A DNA stretch of 64,000 bases from Rhizobium sp. RCAM05350 (GTDB lineage: Bacteria; Pseudomonadota; Alphaproteobacteria; Rhizobiales; Rhizobiaceae): contig CP087974.1 in assembly GCA_024426085.1 (NCBI GenBank), positions 310,001 through 374,000 of the forward strand, written 5' to 3'. The notes under the pieces were generated by a model, which searched no databases, was not told where the DNA came from, and worked only from the letters and a program-made list of their open reading frames with translations. Of this stretch, positions 51,366-62,488 are shown piece after piece; positions within the stretch are counted from its first letter, which is position 1; each line of letters starts with the position of its first letter. The translations under genes and the position numbers were made by a program.

Positions 51366-53969
51366 ATGACGAAATTGCGGCAGGCAGGTGACTATCACAT
51401 GCCGATTGTAGACCGTGGAACCCGGCCCGGCACGGTGCTGCGGATCATTCTGCTCGCCATTGTCCTGACTGCTTCGGCTGTCGCTTTCGTCGTCTTCAAA
51501 AACCAGCTCGAAAACCAGATAGTGCTCGGTATTCTCGGCGTGCTGGCCATGGTCGGCATTTTCTTCCTGGTCTCGTCGGTCATTGGTTTCATTGAAGTGA
51601 TGCTGCAGTCGTGGCCCGATGAACTTGCCCTGTGCGTTCCTCGACGGCCATCAGGATGGCACGCTGGTGACTGACCGCAAGGGCCGGATCATCTATGCCA
51701 ACGCTGCCTATGGTGCGCTGACCGGCGCCACCAAGGCGACCGAAATCCAGTCGCTCGGAAACCATCCTGTCACGCAACCGCGAAGCCACCGAGGCGATCT
51801 ACCGGCTGACCAATGGCCTGCATGAAGGCAAGGCCGGGCATGAGGAATTCCGCCTTTTGAAGCCGCTGCGATTGAGTGGCGGCTCGGCCGGCTCCGGCGC
51901 ACACTGGTTTCGTCTGAAGGCGCGTGTCCTGCCGCTTGAGGACGGCGAGCGCAACCCGCTCTATATCTGGCAGATTTCCGACATCACCTCCGAGCGCGAC
52001 GATCAGGAGCGCTTCTTCAAGGAATTGCAGAACGCGATCGACTATCTCGATCATGCTCCCTGCCGGCTTCTTCTCGGCCGGCAAGAAGGGCGAGATTTTC
52101 TATGTCAACGCGACACTGGCCGACTGGCTTGGATTGGATCCGACCAAGTTCCAGCCGGGATCAATGACGATCGCCGATCTCGTGGCAGGCGAGGGGTTGG
52201 CGCTGGTCCAGTCGGTGCAGGCCGAACCCGGTCTGAAAAAGACCAAGACGCTCGATCTCGATCTGCGCAAGGCCAATGGCCAGAGTTTTGCCGTGCGCAT
52301 GGTGCACCGGGTTTCCTCGGCCCGCGATGGTGCCCCCGGCGAAAGCCGCACGATTGTTCTTGCCCGGTCCAACGACGACGAAAGCGACCAGTCGGCATCG
52401 ATCGCCGCGATGCGCTTTACCCGCTTCTTCAACAATACGCCGATGGCGATCGCTTCCGTCGATGGTGACGGCCGGATTCTGAGAACCAACGCGCCGTTCC
52501 TCAAATTGTTTTCCGCCGTCGTTTCGCAAGATGACATGGAGCATGGCGCGCTGCTGGAGGCCTTCGTTCACGACACCGACCGGACGCGACTGCGCGATGC
52601 GCTGGATGCCGCCAAGGACCGGCAGGGCGACATCGCACCGATCGATTCATTGCACCCGACCGACGAAGCGCGGCATTTCCGCTTCTATGTGAACGCGGTC
52701 ATCGATCAGAGCGATCAGGCGCCGGAAGAGGCGGCGATCGTCTATCGGTCGAGATCACCGAGCAGAAAGCGCTCGAAACCCAGATGGCGCAGACGCAGAA
52801 GATGAATGCGGTCGGCACCCTGGCGGGCGGTATCGCCCACGACTTCAACAACGTGCTGACTGCGATCCTTTTGTCCTCCGACCACCTGCTTTTGTCTGCC
52901 CGGCCGTCGGATGCGAGTTTTGCCGATCTGATGGAGATCAAGCGCAACGCCAACCGTGCGGCCGTGCTCGTGCGTCAGCTTCTCGCCTTTTCGCGCAAGC
53001 AGACGATGCGCCCAACCGTGTTGTCGATGACTGATGTCGTCGGCGACCTGCGCATGCTGGTTGACCGCATGACCGGAACCAACGTTAAGCTTGAAGTCGA
53101 TTACGGCCGAGATCTCTGGCCGGTACGCACCGATCTTGGCCAGTTCGAGCAGGTCGTTCTCAATCTCGCCGTCAACGCCCGCGACGCCATGCCGAATGGC
53201 GGCATCATCACGTTGCGCACGCGCAACCTGCCGTCATCCGAAGTGGCGGCGCTGAACTGCCGCGAACTCCCCGAAGACGACTATGTCATGGTCGAGGTCT
53301 CCGACCAGGGCACCGGCATTCCGCCTGAGATTCTCGACAAGATTTTCGAACCGTTCTTCACCACCAAGGAAGTCGGCAAGGGCACCGGGCTCGGGCTGTC
53401 GATGGTCTATGGCATCATCAAGCAGTCCGGCGGCTACATCTACCCCAGAATCCGAAGTCGGCAAGGGAACGACGTTTCGTATCCTCCTGCCGCGCTACAT
53501 CGAAGAAGCGCCATTGCCGGGCGAGGCAGGCGAGGCTCAAGCTGCGGCTGCGCTCGCAGCAAAAGCCCCAGCCAAGCCGGAACCGACGGACCTGACGGGA
53601 AACTCGGCTGTCGTTCTTCTGGTGGAAGACGAAGAGGCTGTGCGCCGCGGCGGTAAGCGCATGCTGGAAACCCGCGGCTACACGGTGCACGAGGCCGGTT
53701 CCGGCGTCGAAGCACTGGAAGTCATGGCGGAACTGAACGGCGCCGTCGATATCGTCGTTTCCGACGTTGTCATGCCGGAAATGGATGGGCCAACCTTGCT
53801 CAAGGAAATTCGCAAGAGCTATCCGGACCTGAAATTCATCTTCGTCTCCGGTTATGCCGAGGACGCTTTTGCCAGAAACCTGCCGGCCGACGCGAAATTC
53901 GGCTTCCTGCCCAAGCCCTTCTCGTTAAAGCAACTGGCCGTTGCTGTGTGGGAAATGCTCGACAGCTGA
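51366..53969 (+). CDS. cckA: Cell-cycle hybrid histidine kinase CckA (frameshifted)
   Basis: The essential alphaproteobacterial kinase that feeds the ChpT-CtrA relay. About 866 residues: two N-terminal helices ([39 protein letters not shown]), PAS domains, HisKA ([20 protein letters not shown]), HATPase ([38 protein letters not shown]) and a receiver ([24 protein letters not shown]). Five breaks: T51631, A51749, T52061 and A53447 are single insertions in CTG or CAG; near 52748 one base appears lost. ATG 51366 is preferred to 51339. Confidence 0.95.
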
Positions 53970-54142
53970 TCGGGAATCGCTGACCATCAGCAGGATGTCT
54001 GGATCCGCAGCTTTCGGCTGTCCTAAAAGGCCTGTTTCTGAGATTGCATCTACGGATGTCACGCGCTGCGCTCACGGCTTGAAGGTCTTCCAGCCTTTAG
54101 CCCAGGCGCAACGTCCCATCCTCTGATTTTGCGAGCATTCGA

Positions 54143-55216
54143 ATGAGTTCAAAGCTAAGGGTTGCAGTTCTCTTTGGCGGCCGTTCTGCCGAGCACGATG
54201 TCTCGGTGCTGTCCGCGCGCAATGTGTTCAAGGCGCTTGACGCAGAAAAATATGATGTCGTTCCCATTCTGATCGACCGTCAGGGAAAATGGCTCCTCCA
54301 TGAGCTATTCGATAGAGCCTTGCCCGACCTGCTACCCACAGTGAATGCGCAAGTCTGCCTTTTGCCTGGCGGCCGTGGCCGCCTTCTCATTGTTCCGGAA
54401 GACGGGCGTATCCGCGAACTGCCGCCGATCGATATTGTGTTTCCGGTTTTGCATGGGCCGCATGGTGAAGATGGCTCGGTTCAGGGACTTGCAGAGGTTG
54501 CGATGGTGCCGTTTGCCGGATGCGGAATTCTCGGCTCGGCCACCGCGATCGACAAGGATGTGGCAAAGCGCTTGCTGAACGAATCCGGATTGCCGGTGGC
54601 ACGCTCATTGACGTTTCATCAGGGCGACACTCCCTCTTTCGATGATGTGTCCGCAACACTCGGCTTGCCGGTTTTCGTGAAGCCCGCCCGGCAGGGCTCA
54701 TCGGTTGGCGTCAGCAAGGCTCAAACGGCGGACGAGTTTCGAGCTGCACTCGTGGAAGGCTTCCGCCACGATCAGAAAATCCTCGTCGAGGAGTTCATTC
54801 AGGGGCGCGAGATCGAATGCAGCATTCTCGAACAGGCCGATGGCACATCGGTGGCCTCGCTTCCCGGCGAGATCATTCCCGCCGGCAGCCACGGTTTTTA
54901 CAGCTATGATGCCAAATATATCGACCCGGATGGCGCCATTCTCAGCATTCCAGCTCAACTGCCTGATGAAATTGCGCAAAAGCTCAGATCAATGGCGCAA
55001 AGCGCTTTCAGGGCGCTGGGATGTGACGGCATGGCCCGTATCGACTTCTTCGTGCGGCCAGACATGAGTGCCGTTGTCAACGAGGTGAACACGATCCCCG
55101 GATTCACTGATATCAGCATGTATGCGAAAGCTTTGGCGGCGAGCGGAATTGCCTATGCCGAAATCATCGACCTGTTGATCGAGCATGGGCTGGCGCGAGC
55201 AGGGCGCCAGACCTGA
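54143..55216 (+). CDS. ddl: D-alanine--D-alanine ligase
   Basis: An intact 357-residue ATP-grasp ligase making the D-Ala-D-Ala dipeptide for peptidoglycan. Motifs: LFGGRSAEHDVSVLSARNV, FPVLHGPHGEDGSVQGL, VFVKPARQGSSVGVSKA, VEEFIQGREIECSILE, YDAKYIDPDG, ARIDFFVRPDMSAVVNEVNTIPG. The sequence is of the DdlA type, with YDAKYID at the omega loop and GHGEDG-like PHGEDG. It stands alone here, away from the mur/fts cluster where rhizobia keep ddlB, so it may be a second ligase. Confidence 0.93.
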   Translation: MSSKLRVAVLFGGRSAEHDVSVLSARNVFKALDAEKYDVVPILIDRQGKWLLHELFDRALPDLLPTVNAQVCLLPGGRGRLLIVPEDGRIRELPPIDIVFPVLHGPHGEDGSVQGLAEVAMVPFAGCGILGSATAIDKDVAKRLLNESGLPVARSLTFHQGDTPSFDDVSATLGLPVFVKPARQGSSVGVSKAQTADEFRAALVEGFRHDQKILVEEFIQGREIECSILEQADGTSVASLPGEIIPAGSHGFYSYDAKYIDPDGAILSIPAQLPDEIAQKLRSMAQSAFRALGCDGMARIDFFVRPDMSAVVNEVNTIPGFTDISMYAKALAASGIAYAEIIDLLIEHGLARAGRQT

Positions 55217-55222
55217 CATTGC

Positions 55223-55250
55223 AGGGGGCTGGCAGCCAGCCCCCGTTTTT
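55223..55250 (+). terminator. Terminator of ddl
   Basis: GGGGGCTGGC pairs with GCCAGCCCCC and is followed by GTTTTT. It begins seven bases after the stop. Confidence 0.9.
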
Positions 55251-55267
55251 ACTTTAGTTTTTTGAAT

Positions 55268-56190
55268 TCAGACCAGTGCGACGGCAATTTCGGCCGCGAG
55301 CCGGGCGTTGTTCTCGACCAGCGCGATATTGGTCTCAAGGCTGCGGCCGTCCGTCAGGCCAAAGATGCTGTCGAGCAGATAGGGCGTGACTTTCTTGCCG
55401 GAAATCTCGTCGCGTTCGGCATTGTCGAGCGCCCGGGTGATGTAGATTTCCATCTCGTCACGCGGGATTTCGCTGGCCTCCGGAACCGGATTGGCAATCA
55501 GCATGCCGCCGTCGACGCCGAGCAGGTCGCGCATCTTCTGGAAATTGGCGATCGCGGCAGGGCTATTGAGCATCAACGGGCTCTTCAGGCCGCTATCAGC
55601 GCGACCAGAAGGCCGGGAAGATGTCGCTATCATAGGTGACGACCGGAACGCCGCGTGTTTCCAGAACTTCCAGGGTCTTTGGAATGTCGAGAATGGCTTT
55701 TGCGCCGGCGCAGACGACGATGACGCCAGTGCGCGCCAGTTCGTCGAGGTCGGCGGAGATGTCAAAGCTCTCCTCCGCCTTGCGATGCACGCCGCCGATG
55801 CCGCCGGTGGCAAACACGCGGATGCCGGCGCGCTGCGGCGATCATGGTGGCAGCAACTGTGGTGGCGCCGGTGCGGCGCTCGGCAATCGCAAAAGCGAGA
55901 TCGGCGCGCGACAGTTTCATCGCGCCTTCAGTCTGTGCCAGTGTTTCCAGTTGGGCATCTTCCAGCCCAATATGCAGGACTCCGTCGATGACAGCGATCG
56001 TTGCCGGTACGGCGCCTTCCTCGCGGATGATCGCCTCCACGCTGCGGGCCATATTGAGATTGCCGGGGAAGGGCATGCCATGGGTGATGATGGTGGATTC
56101 CAATGCCACGATCGGGGCGCCGCGCGCCTTGGCAGCCGCAACTTCGCTGGAATATTCCATCGGCAGAAGGGGGGAGAATGGCTTGGTCAT
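55268..56190 (-). CDS. psuG: Pseudouridine-5'-phosphate glycosidase (frameshifted)
   Basis: Splits pseudouridine 5'-phosphate into uracil and ribose 5-phosphate. Family blocks: [71 protein letters not shown]. Two +1 shifts are repaired in CGCAGCG near 55840 ([15 protein letters not shown]) and CGCTGATAG near 55598 (FWSRDSGLKSP). It lies just downstream of the kinase gene psuK on the same strand, giving a complete salvage or degradation pair. Confidence 0.92.
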
Positions 56191-56221
56191 CCTTGGATCC
56201 TTTTGGTTTTTTAAGGCGCGT

Positions 56222-57166
56222 TCATGACAGGATTTCGGCCGGCGGCACAAGTCGAATTGCTTCTTCGAGCATCTGCCGCGACATTTTTTCCGATACGGCA
56301 AGCGGCGAACGGACGGTGATGCCGGCAGCGGCGACGCCGGAGCGAAGGCATATGTCGAGCGGTTCGCCCTCTACAAATGCCGACAGGAACCCGGCGGCAA
56401 GTGAATCGCCAGCCCCCGTGACGTCGGCAAGCGCGTCGAGTTGTGGCGGGGCCACCGTAATCGTTCGCCCCTGCTGAAATGCAATCGCCGGCTTGCCGCC
56501 ACGCGTAATGACGCCGCCGGACAAACCGGTCGCCTGCAGCAGAACAGGCCATTCCGCCGCCGCTGCGCTGTCGCGGCCTGTCAGTGCGCCTTCCGCTTCG
56601 TTCATGAACAGAAAGTTGAGCCCGGACAGGCATTTTACAAGACGCGCGACTTTTGCCGGAGAAATGGCGATGGCGGCGATCGGCTTTGATTCATCCAGCG
56701 CGCGGGCAACCAGAGCGGCCAGCGTCTCCTCAGGCAGGTTGGCATCGGTGACGATGAGGTCACTCTGCGAAATGACGTCGCGCATGGCCCTTTGCTGCAG
56801 TCGTCGTGGTGAAAACAGCCGGTAGAGGTCCATGTCGGCAAGCGCGATCACAAGATTCCCGTCGTTTTCAAGGATCGCCGTATAACTCGGCGTCTTGCGG
56901 TCGAGGAAGATGAAGGGGCAGTCGATCACACCTGCCTCGCTCGCTGCCTGGGCGACGGTTTCGCCAACGGCATCGCCGCCGCGCGGGCTGATCATCCGAA
57001 CGTCAAGCCCCAGCCGTGCCAGATTGCGGGCCGCGTTGAACCCGCCGCCGCCGGCCTCTTCGAACCAGCTGCCAGGATTGCTCGATCCCGGCACGGTGGT
57101 GCCGAAGATGCGTGCCCGGCGATCGATATGCGCACCGCCAAAGATGGAAACTTTTCTGCCTGTCAT
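56222..57166 (-). CDS. psuK: PfkB-family kinase, probable pseudouridine kinase
   Basis: An intact 314-residue ribokinase-like enzyme. Visible: FGGAHIDRRARIFG, GGGFNAARNLARLGLDVRMIS (substrate GG-type motif), LIVTDANLPEETL and the catalytic DVTGAGDSLAAGF. Pairing with psuG, 31 bp downstream, supports pseudouridine as substrate. The start at 57166 (MTGRKVSIFGGAH) is the first giving the family N-terminus. Confidence 0.9.
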   Translation of the reverse strand: MTGRKVSIFGGAHIDRRARIFGTTVPGSSNPGSWFEEAGGGGFNAARNLARLGLDVRMISPRGGDAVGETVAQAASEAGVIDCPFIFLDRKTPSYTAILENDGNLVIALADMDLYRLFSPRRLQQRAMRDVISQSDLIVTDANLPEETLAALVARALDESKPIAAIAISPAKVARLVKCLSGLNFLFMNEAEGALTGRDSAAAAEWPVLLQATGLSGGVITRGGKPAIAFQQGRTITVAPPQLDALADVTGAGDSLAAGFLSAFVEGEPLDICLRSGVAAAGITVRSPLAVSEKMSRQMLEEAIRLVPPAEILS

Positions 57167-57261
57167 GCGTTTTCCTGTGTGTCGATCCCGGGCGATTCTG
57201 CTGCGCTGTTGTGATGATCCGCTTTTTGTTTCAGTCATTTCCACCAATTGTGAAATCCGTG

Positions 57262-57276
57262 GAACAAGGAAAGAAC
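57262..57276 (+). promoter_or_regulatory. SOS box (alphaproteobacterial LexA site) of recA
   Basis: GAACAAGGAAAGAAC is exactly GAAC-N7-GAAC, the direct-repeat LexA site of alphaproteobacteria, lying 127 bp before the recA start. It implies DNA-damage induction. Confidence 0.85.
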
Positions 57277-57403
57277 ACTCAACTGTTTATGTTGATAATT
57301 CAAATCCATAGATAGTTCTTGCAAAATGAGAACAAAAAGAGTACACAGCTTTCATCGGCGGCTTCATTGCCTCAGCAGCTTCCATAACCTAAAGGTGGAT
57401 CAC

Positions 57404-58495
57404 ATGGCACAAAACTCTTTGCGGCTTGTAGAGGACAAATCGGTGGATAAAAGCAAGGCACTTGAAGCGGCACTCTCCCAGATCGAACGTTCGTTCGGCA
57501 AGGGATCGATCATGAAGCTCGGTGGAAAAGACAGCATTGTCGAAATCGAAACCGTTTCGACGGGGTCGTTGAGCCTGGATATCGCGCTCGGCATCGGTGG
57601 ACTGCCCAAGGGGCGCGTCATCGAGATTTATGGACCGGAAAGCTCGGGCAAGACGACACTGGCGCTGCAGACGATCGCCGAAGCCCAGAAGAAGGGCGGC
57701 ATCTGCGCCTTCGTCGATGCGGAACATGCTTTGGATCCGGTCTATGCCCGCAAGCTCGGCGTCGATCTCGAAAATCTTTTGATCTCGCAGCCGGATACCG
57801 GCGAACAAGCTCTGGAAATCACCGATACGCTGGTGCGCTCCGGCGCCATCGACGTTCTCGTTATCGATCCGGTCGCAGCGCTGGTGCCGCGCGCGGAAAT
57901 CGAAGGCGAAATGGGCGATAGCCTTCCCGGCCTTCAGGCGCGCCTGATGAGCCAGGCGTTGCGCAAGCTGACCGCTTCGATCTCCAAGTCGAACTGCATG
58001 GTCATCTTCATCAACCAGATCTGCATGAAGATCGGTGTCATGTTCGGTTCGCCAGAAACAACGACAGGCGGCAACGCCCTGAAATTCTATGCGTCCGTGC
58101 GCCTCGACATCCGCCGCATCGGTGCCGTCAAGGAACGCGAAGAAGTGATCGGCAACCAGACACGCGTGAAGGTCGTCAAGAACAAGATGGCGCCCCCCTT
58201 CAAGCAGGTCGAATTCGACATCATGTATGGCGAAGGCGTGTCCAAGACCGGCGAATTGGTCGATCTCGGCGTCAAGGCCGGCATTGTCGAGAAATCCGGT
58301 GCCTGGTTCTCCTATAATAGCCAGCGCCTCGGCCAGGGCCGCGAGAATGCCAAGTCGTTCCTGCGTGACAATCCCGATACGGCCAGGGAAATCGAACTGT
58401 CGCTGCGCCAGAATGCCGGCCTGATTGCAGAAAAGTTCCTGGAAAACGGTGGCCCGGAAGCCCAGGATGACGACGACGATGCTGCACTGGCATAA
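57404..58495 (+). CDS. recA: Recombinase RecA
   Basis: An intact 363-residue recombinase for strand exchange and SOS co-protease activity. It has the Walker [30 protein letters not shown], and the [22 protein letters not shown] core. ATG 57404 follows AAAGGTGG. Two residues depart from the near-universal pattern: Pro156 directly after the Walker B Asp (VIDPVAAL; normally VDSVAAL) and Cys207 in NQICMKIG (normally NQIRMKIG; E. coli Arg196). Both could be sequence errors. Confidence 0.96.
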   Translation: MAQNSLRLVEDKSVDKSKALEAALSQIERSFGKGSIMKLGGKDSIVEIETVSTGSLSLDIALGIGGLPKGRVIEIYGPESSGKTTLALQTIAEAQKKGGICAFVDAEHALDPVYARKLGVDLENLLISQPDTGEQALEITDTLVRSGAIDVLVIDPVAALVPRAEIEGEMGDSLPGLQARLMSQALRKLTASISKSNCMVIFINQICMKIGVMFGSPETTTGGNALKFYASVRLDIRRIGAVKEREEVIGNQTRVKVVKNKMAPPFKQVEFDIMYGEGVSKTGELVDLGVKAGIVEKSGAWFSYNSQRLGQGRENAKSFLRDNPDTAREIELSLRQNAGLIAEKFLENGGPEAQDDDDDAALA

Positions 58496-58522
58496 GATCG
58501 TCTGATTTTCGATCTGATGTTT

Positions 58523-58556
58523 GCCGGCCGCTCCTTCCAGGGCGGCCGGTTTTCTT
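58523..58556 (+). terminator. Terminator of recA
   Basis: GCCGGCCGC pairs with GCGGCCGG(T) over a 10-base loop and is followed by TTTTCTTT. Confidence 0.85.
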
Positions 58557-58719
58557 TGCCGTCTGGACAGGGATTGGCCCGGACGATAAAAGCCTGTGTT
58601 CCAAATGGGCGGGAGAGGATCGGCGGATATCCGGTGATCCACGATTTTCAAAAGTTTTCCGGTTCGCGGTTCGGCCTGGCAGGTCGCGGACGGTCCGATG
58701 CAAGAGATAAGGGCGCAAT

Positions 58720-61381
58720 ATGAGCGGCGTGAATGAAATCCGGTCGACGTTCCTCGACTACTTCAAGAAGAACGGCCATGAGGTTGTATCGTCGAGCCCG
58801 CTGGTTCCGCGCAACGACCCGACCCTGATGTTCACCAATGCCGGCATGGTGCAGTTCAAAAACGTCTTTACCGGCCTGGAGCAGCGTCCCTATTCGACGG
58901 CTGCGTCCGCGCAGAAATGCGTGCGCCGGCGGCAAGCACAACGACCTCGACAATGTCGGCTACACCGCGCGTCACCACACGTTCTTCGAGATGCTCGGCA
59001 ATTTTTCCTTCGGCGATTATTTCAAGGAACGGGCGATCGAGCTTGCCTGGAACCTGATCACCAAGGATTTCGGTATCGACGCCAAGCGCCTTCTGGTGAC
59101 GGTCTATCACACAGACGACGAGGCCTTCGACCTGTGGAAGAAGATCGCCGGCCTTTCCGACGACCGGATCATCCGCATCCCGACGAGCGACAACTTCTGG
59201 GCCATGGGCGATACCGGCCCGTGCGGTCCGTGCTCGGAAATTTTTACGATCACGGCGATCACATCTGGGGTGGGCCTCCCGGCTCGAAGGATGAAGACGG
59301 CGACCGGTTTATCGAAATCTGGAACCTCGTCTTCATGCAGTACGAGCAGGTGACGAAGGAAGAGCGCGTCGACCTGCCGCGCCCGTCGATCGATACCGGC
59401 ATGGGCCTCGAGCGCGTCGCAGCTTTGCTGCAGGGCAAGCATGACAACTACGATATCGATCTGTTCCGCGCGCTGATAGCGGCCTCTGAAGAGGCAACCG
59501 GCGTCAAGGCCGAAGGCGACCGCCGTGCCAGCCACCGTGTCATCGCCGACCATCTGCGTGCTTCCGCGTTTCTGATCGCCGACGGTGTTCTGCCGTCGAA
59601 CGAAGGCCGTGGCTATGTGCTGCGCCGTATCATGCGCCGCGCCATGCGCCACGCCCAGCTGCTTGGCGCCCGTGACCCGCTGATGTGGAGGCTGCTGCCG
59701 GCGCTCATCGGCCAGATGGGCCGTGCCTATCCGGAGCTCATCCGTGCGGAATCGCTGATTTCGGAAACCCTGAAGCTGGAAGAGACCCGTTTCCGCAAGA
59801 CGCTGGAACGCGGCCTTGGGCTGTTGTCGGACGCAACGACGGATCTCGTCGAGGGCGACCAGCTGAACGGCGACACCGCCTTCAAGCTTTACGATACGTT
59901 CGGTTTCCCGCTCGATCTGACACAGGACGCCTTGCGCGCCCGCGGCATCGGCGTCGATACCGAGGCGTTCACCGCAGCCATGCAGCGGCAGAAGGCCGAG
60001 GCCCGCGCGTCCTGGTCCGGCTCCGGCGACAAGGCGACGGAAACCATCTGGTACGAGCTGAAGGAAAAGCTCGGTGCAACCGAATTCCTCGGTTACGACA
60101 CCGAGACGGCCGAAGGTGTGGTTCAAGCTATCGTTGCCGATGGCAAGGCGATCGAAACCGCCTCGAAGGGCGACACGGTGCAGCTGGTGCTCAACCAGAC
60201 GCCGTTTTACGGCGAGTCCGGCGGCCAGATGGGCGACACGGGCATCATCTCGACCGATCATGCCAAGCTGACGGTGACCGACGTGCAGAAGCGCGGCGAG
60301 GGCCTATTCGTCCATTCCTGTGTCGTTGACGAAGGCACCGTCAAGGTCGGAGACGCTGCGGCGCTCAACGTCGATCACGCCCGCCGCTCGCGCCTGCGCG
60401 CCAATCACTCGGCGACCCATCTTTTGCATGAGGCTCTGCGCGAAGTGCTCGGTACCCATGTGGCGCAGAAGGGCTCGCTGGTCGCGCCTGAGCGCCTGCG
60501 TTTCGACGTTTCGCACCCCAAGCCCATGTCGGCCGAAGAGCTGAAGATCGTTGAGGACATGGCCAATGAGATCATCGTGCAGAACAGCCCGGTGACGACG
60601 CGGCTGATGAGTGTCGATGACGCGATTGCCGAGGGTGCTATGGCGCTGTTCGGCGAAAAATACGGCGATGAAGTGCGCGTCGTTTCGATGGGGCAGGGCA
60701 TCCATGGCGCCAAGGCCAACCGTCCCTACTCCGTCGAACTGTGCGGCGGCACCCATGTTGGCGCCACCGGCGAGATCGGTTTGGTTCGCATCGTCGGCGA
60801 AAGCGCCGTCGGTGCTGGCGTTCGCCGCCTTGAAGCGCTGACCGGCGTATCGGCGCTTGCCTATCTCAACGAGCAGGACGAGCGGGTCAAGACGCTCGCC
60901 ACGACCCTGAAGGTTCAGCCGGCCGACGTATTGACCCGCGTCGAGGCGCTGATGGACGAGCGCCGCAAGCTGGAGCGCGAACTGAACGAGGCCAAGAAGA
61001 AGCTGGCGCTCGGCGGCGGCGATGCCGGTGGTTCTGCCGATCAGGTCCAGGACATTGGCGGCGTGAAATTCCTCGGCAAGGTGGTCACCGGCGTCGAGCC
61101 GAAGGACCTGAAGAGCCTTGCGGATGACGGCAAGACGAGCCTTGGCTCCGGCGTCGTCACCTTCGTTGGCGTGTCCGAAGATGGCAAGGCGAGCGCCGTT
61201 GTCGCCGTGACTGACGACCTGACGTCGCGGTTCAGCGCTGTCGATCTGGTCCGTATCGCCTCTGCCGCTCTCGGCGGCAAGGGCGGTGGCGGCCGTGCCG
61301 ACATGGCCCAGGCCGGCGGCCCGGATGGTGCGAAAGCCACAGAGGCGATTGAAGCCGTCGGCGCAGGCGCTGGCCGGATAA
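58720..61381 (+). CDS. alaS: Alanyl-tRNA synthetase (frameshifted)
   Basis: About 886 residues. Class II catalytic core ([70 protein letters not shown]), editing domain ([38 protein letters not shown]) and C-Ala domain ([32 protein letters not shown]). Three breaks: CGCG appears shortened near 58923, one T is missing near 59245, and A61365 is extra. With A61365 removed the protein ends AIEAVGAALAG at TAA 61379-61381; the longer reading to 61410 is an artefact. Confidence 0.95.
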
Positions 61382-61408
61382 TCCGCTTCCGATTGATGGC
61401 TTATCATT

Positions 61409-61437
61409 GAAAACCGGGCTGAAAGGTCCGGTTTTTC
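61409..61437 (+). terminator. Terminator of alaS
   Basis: AAAACCGG pairs with CCGGTTTTT around the loop GCTGAAAGGT. It begins 28 bp after the alaS stop. Confidence 0.85.
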
Positions 61438-61545
61438 TTTGGCCAATTCTTTTTTCCCGTGTTCAAATCAGCTGGCGCCAACTCCGCAGGATTTGTCAAA
61501 TCCGGCTGTGGTTCTGTCCGGTTGTTCGGCTTGCATGAGGACGAC

Positions 61546-62397
61546 ATGAGGGAAGACAGCATCTGGGCGGTATACGAGCAGCGTCTGCGGCTGTATCGGC
61601 CTATATCCACGATCACCTGGACGAGGAGCTCGATCTTGATCGGCTCTCCGATATCGCCTGCCTGTCGCCGCATCACTGGCACCGGATTTACCGGGCGGTG
61701 CACGGCGAGACGCTGGCGGCGACCGTCAAGCGGCTGAGGCTGCACCGGGCGGCGGGTGATCTGGTACGCACCAATCTTTCTGTCGAGGAAATCGCAAGAC
61801 GGACCGGCTACCCCAATCTCCAATCCTTCACCAGGATCTTCAAATCGGTGTTCGGCATGCCGCCGGCCCGATATCGGAGAGAGGGCAGCCATACGGTCTT
61901 TCAATCGACAAACGGCAAAGGATTTGGCGACATGTATCCTGTTACGACGAAGACAATTTCCCCGCGCGAGCTGGTCGGGGTCAGCCATACCGGCTCCTAT
62001 ATGGGAATAGGCCGGGCTTTCGAAACGCTGGGCGGCACGCTGCAGGCGCGCCAGCTCTACAGGCCGGAGATGAAGATGGTCGGCCTCTATCTGGATGATC
62101 CGGATCTGGTGGCGGAGGACAAACTGCGCTCGCTTGCCTGCGTGACCGAAGGCGAGCATGTCCCGGCGGAAGCGCCGCTGGTACACCGGCGTCTCGATGG
62201 CGGCGAATACGCGGTTCTGCGCCACAAGGGGCCTTATGCCGATATGCACAAGGCCTATCAATGGCTCTATGGCGAATGGCTGCCGAAGTCCGGTCGTGAA
62301 GTGCGCGATACGGCGATGTTCGAGGAATATATCAACAACCCGCGCTGAGGCCGCTCCAACGGAGCTGCTGACTGACATTTATCTGCCGCTGAAATAG
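61546..62397 (+). CDS. AraC-family regulator with GyrI-like effector domain (frameshifted)
   Basis: About 283 residues. The AraC DNA-binding part comes first (LSDIACLSPHHWHRIYRAVHGET ... EIARRTGYPNLQSFTRIFKSVFGMPPARYR) and the GyrI/Rob-like small-molecule domain second (TISPRELVGVSHTGSYMGIG ... GEYAVLRHKGPYADMHKAYQWLYGEWLPKSG). This order matches the Rob/SoxS-related AraC-GyrI family. Shifts near 61590 and 62345 break it; repaired, the end reads APTELLTDIYLPLK. Target genes unknown. Confidence 0.85.
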
Positions 62398-62407
62398 ACG
62401 GTGAGGA

Positions 62408-62450
62408 GGATCCGGCATGGCAAAAGCAATGCCGGATATCCTATTTTTAT
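62408..62450 (+). terminator. Terminator of the AraC-type gene
   Basis: TCCGGCAT (62411-62418) pairs with ATGCCGGA (62429-62436), extended by GGA/TCC, followed by TATTTTTAT. Confidence 0.8.
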
Positions 62451-62488
62451 GAGCTGGCTAAGAAAATCTCTGCTAATTGGCCGTAGAG

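Noticed and set aside
57389-58651. 420-codon minus-strand frame opposite recA
   Set aside because: recA is unmistakable on the plus strand; the antisense frame is a codon-bias effect.
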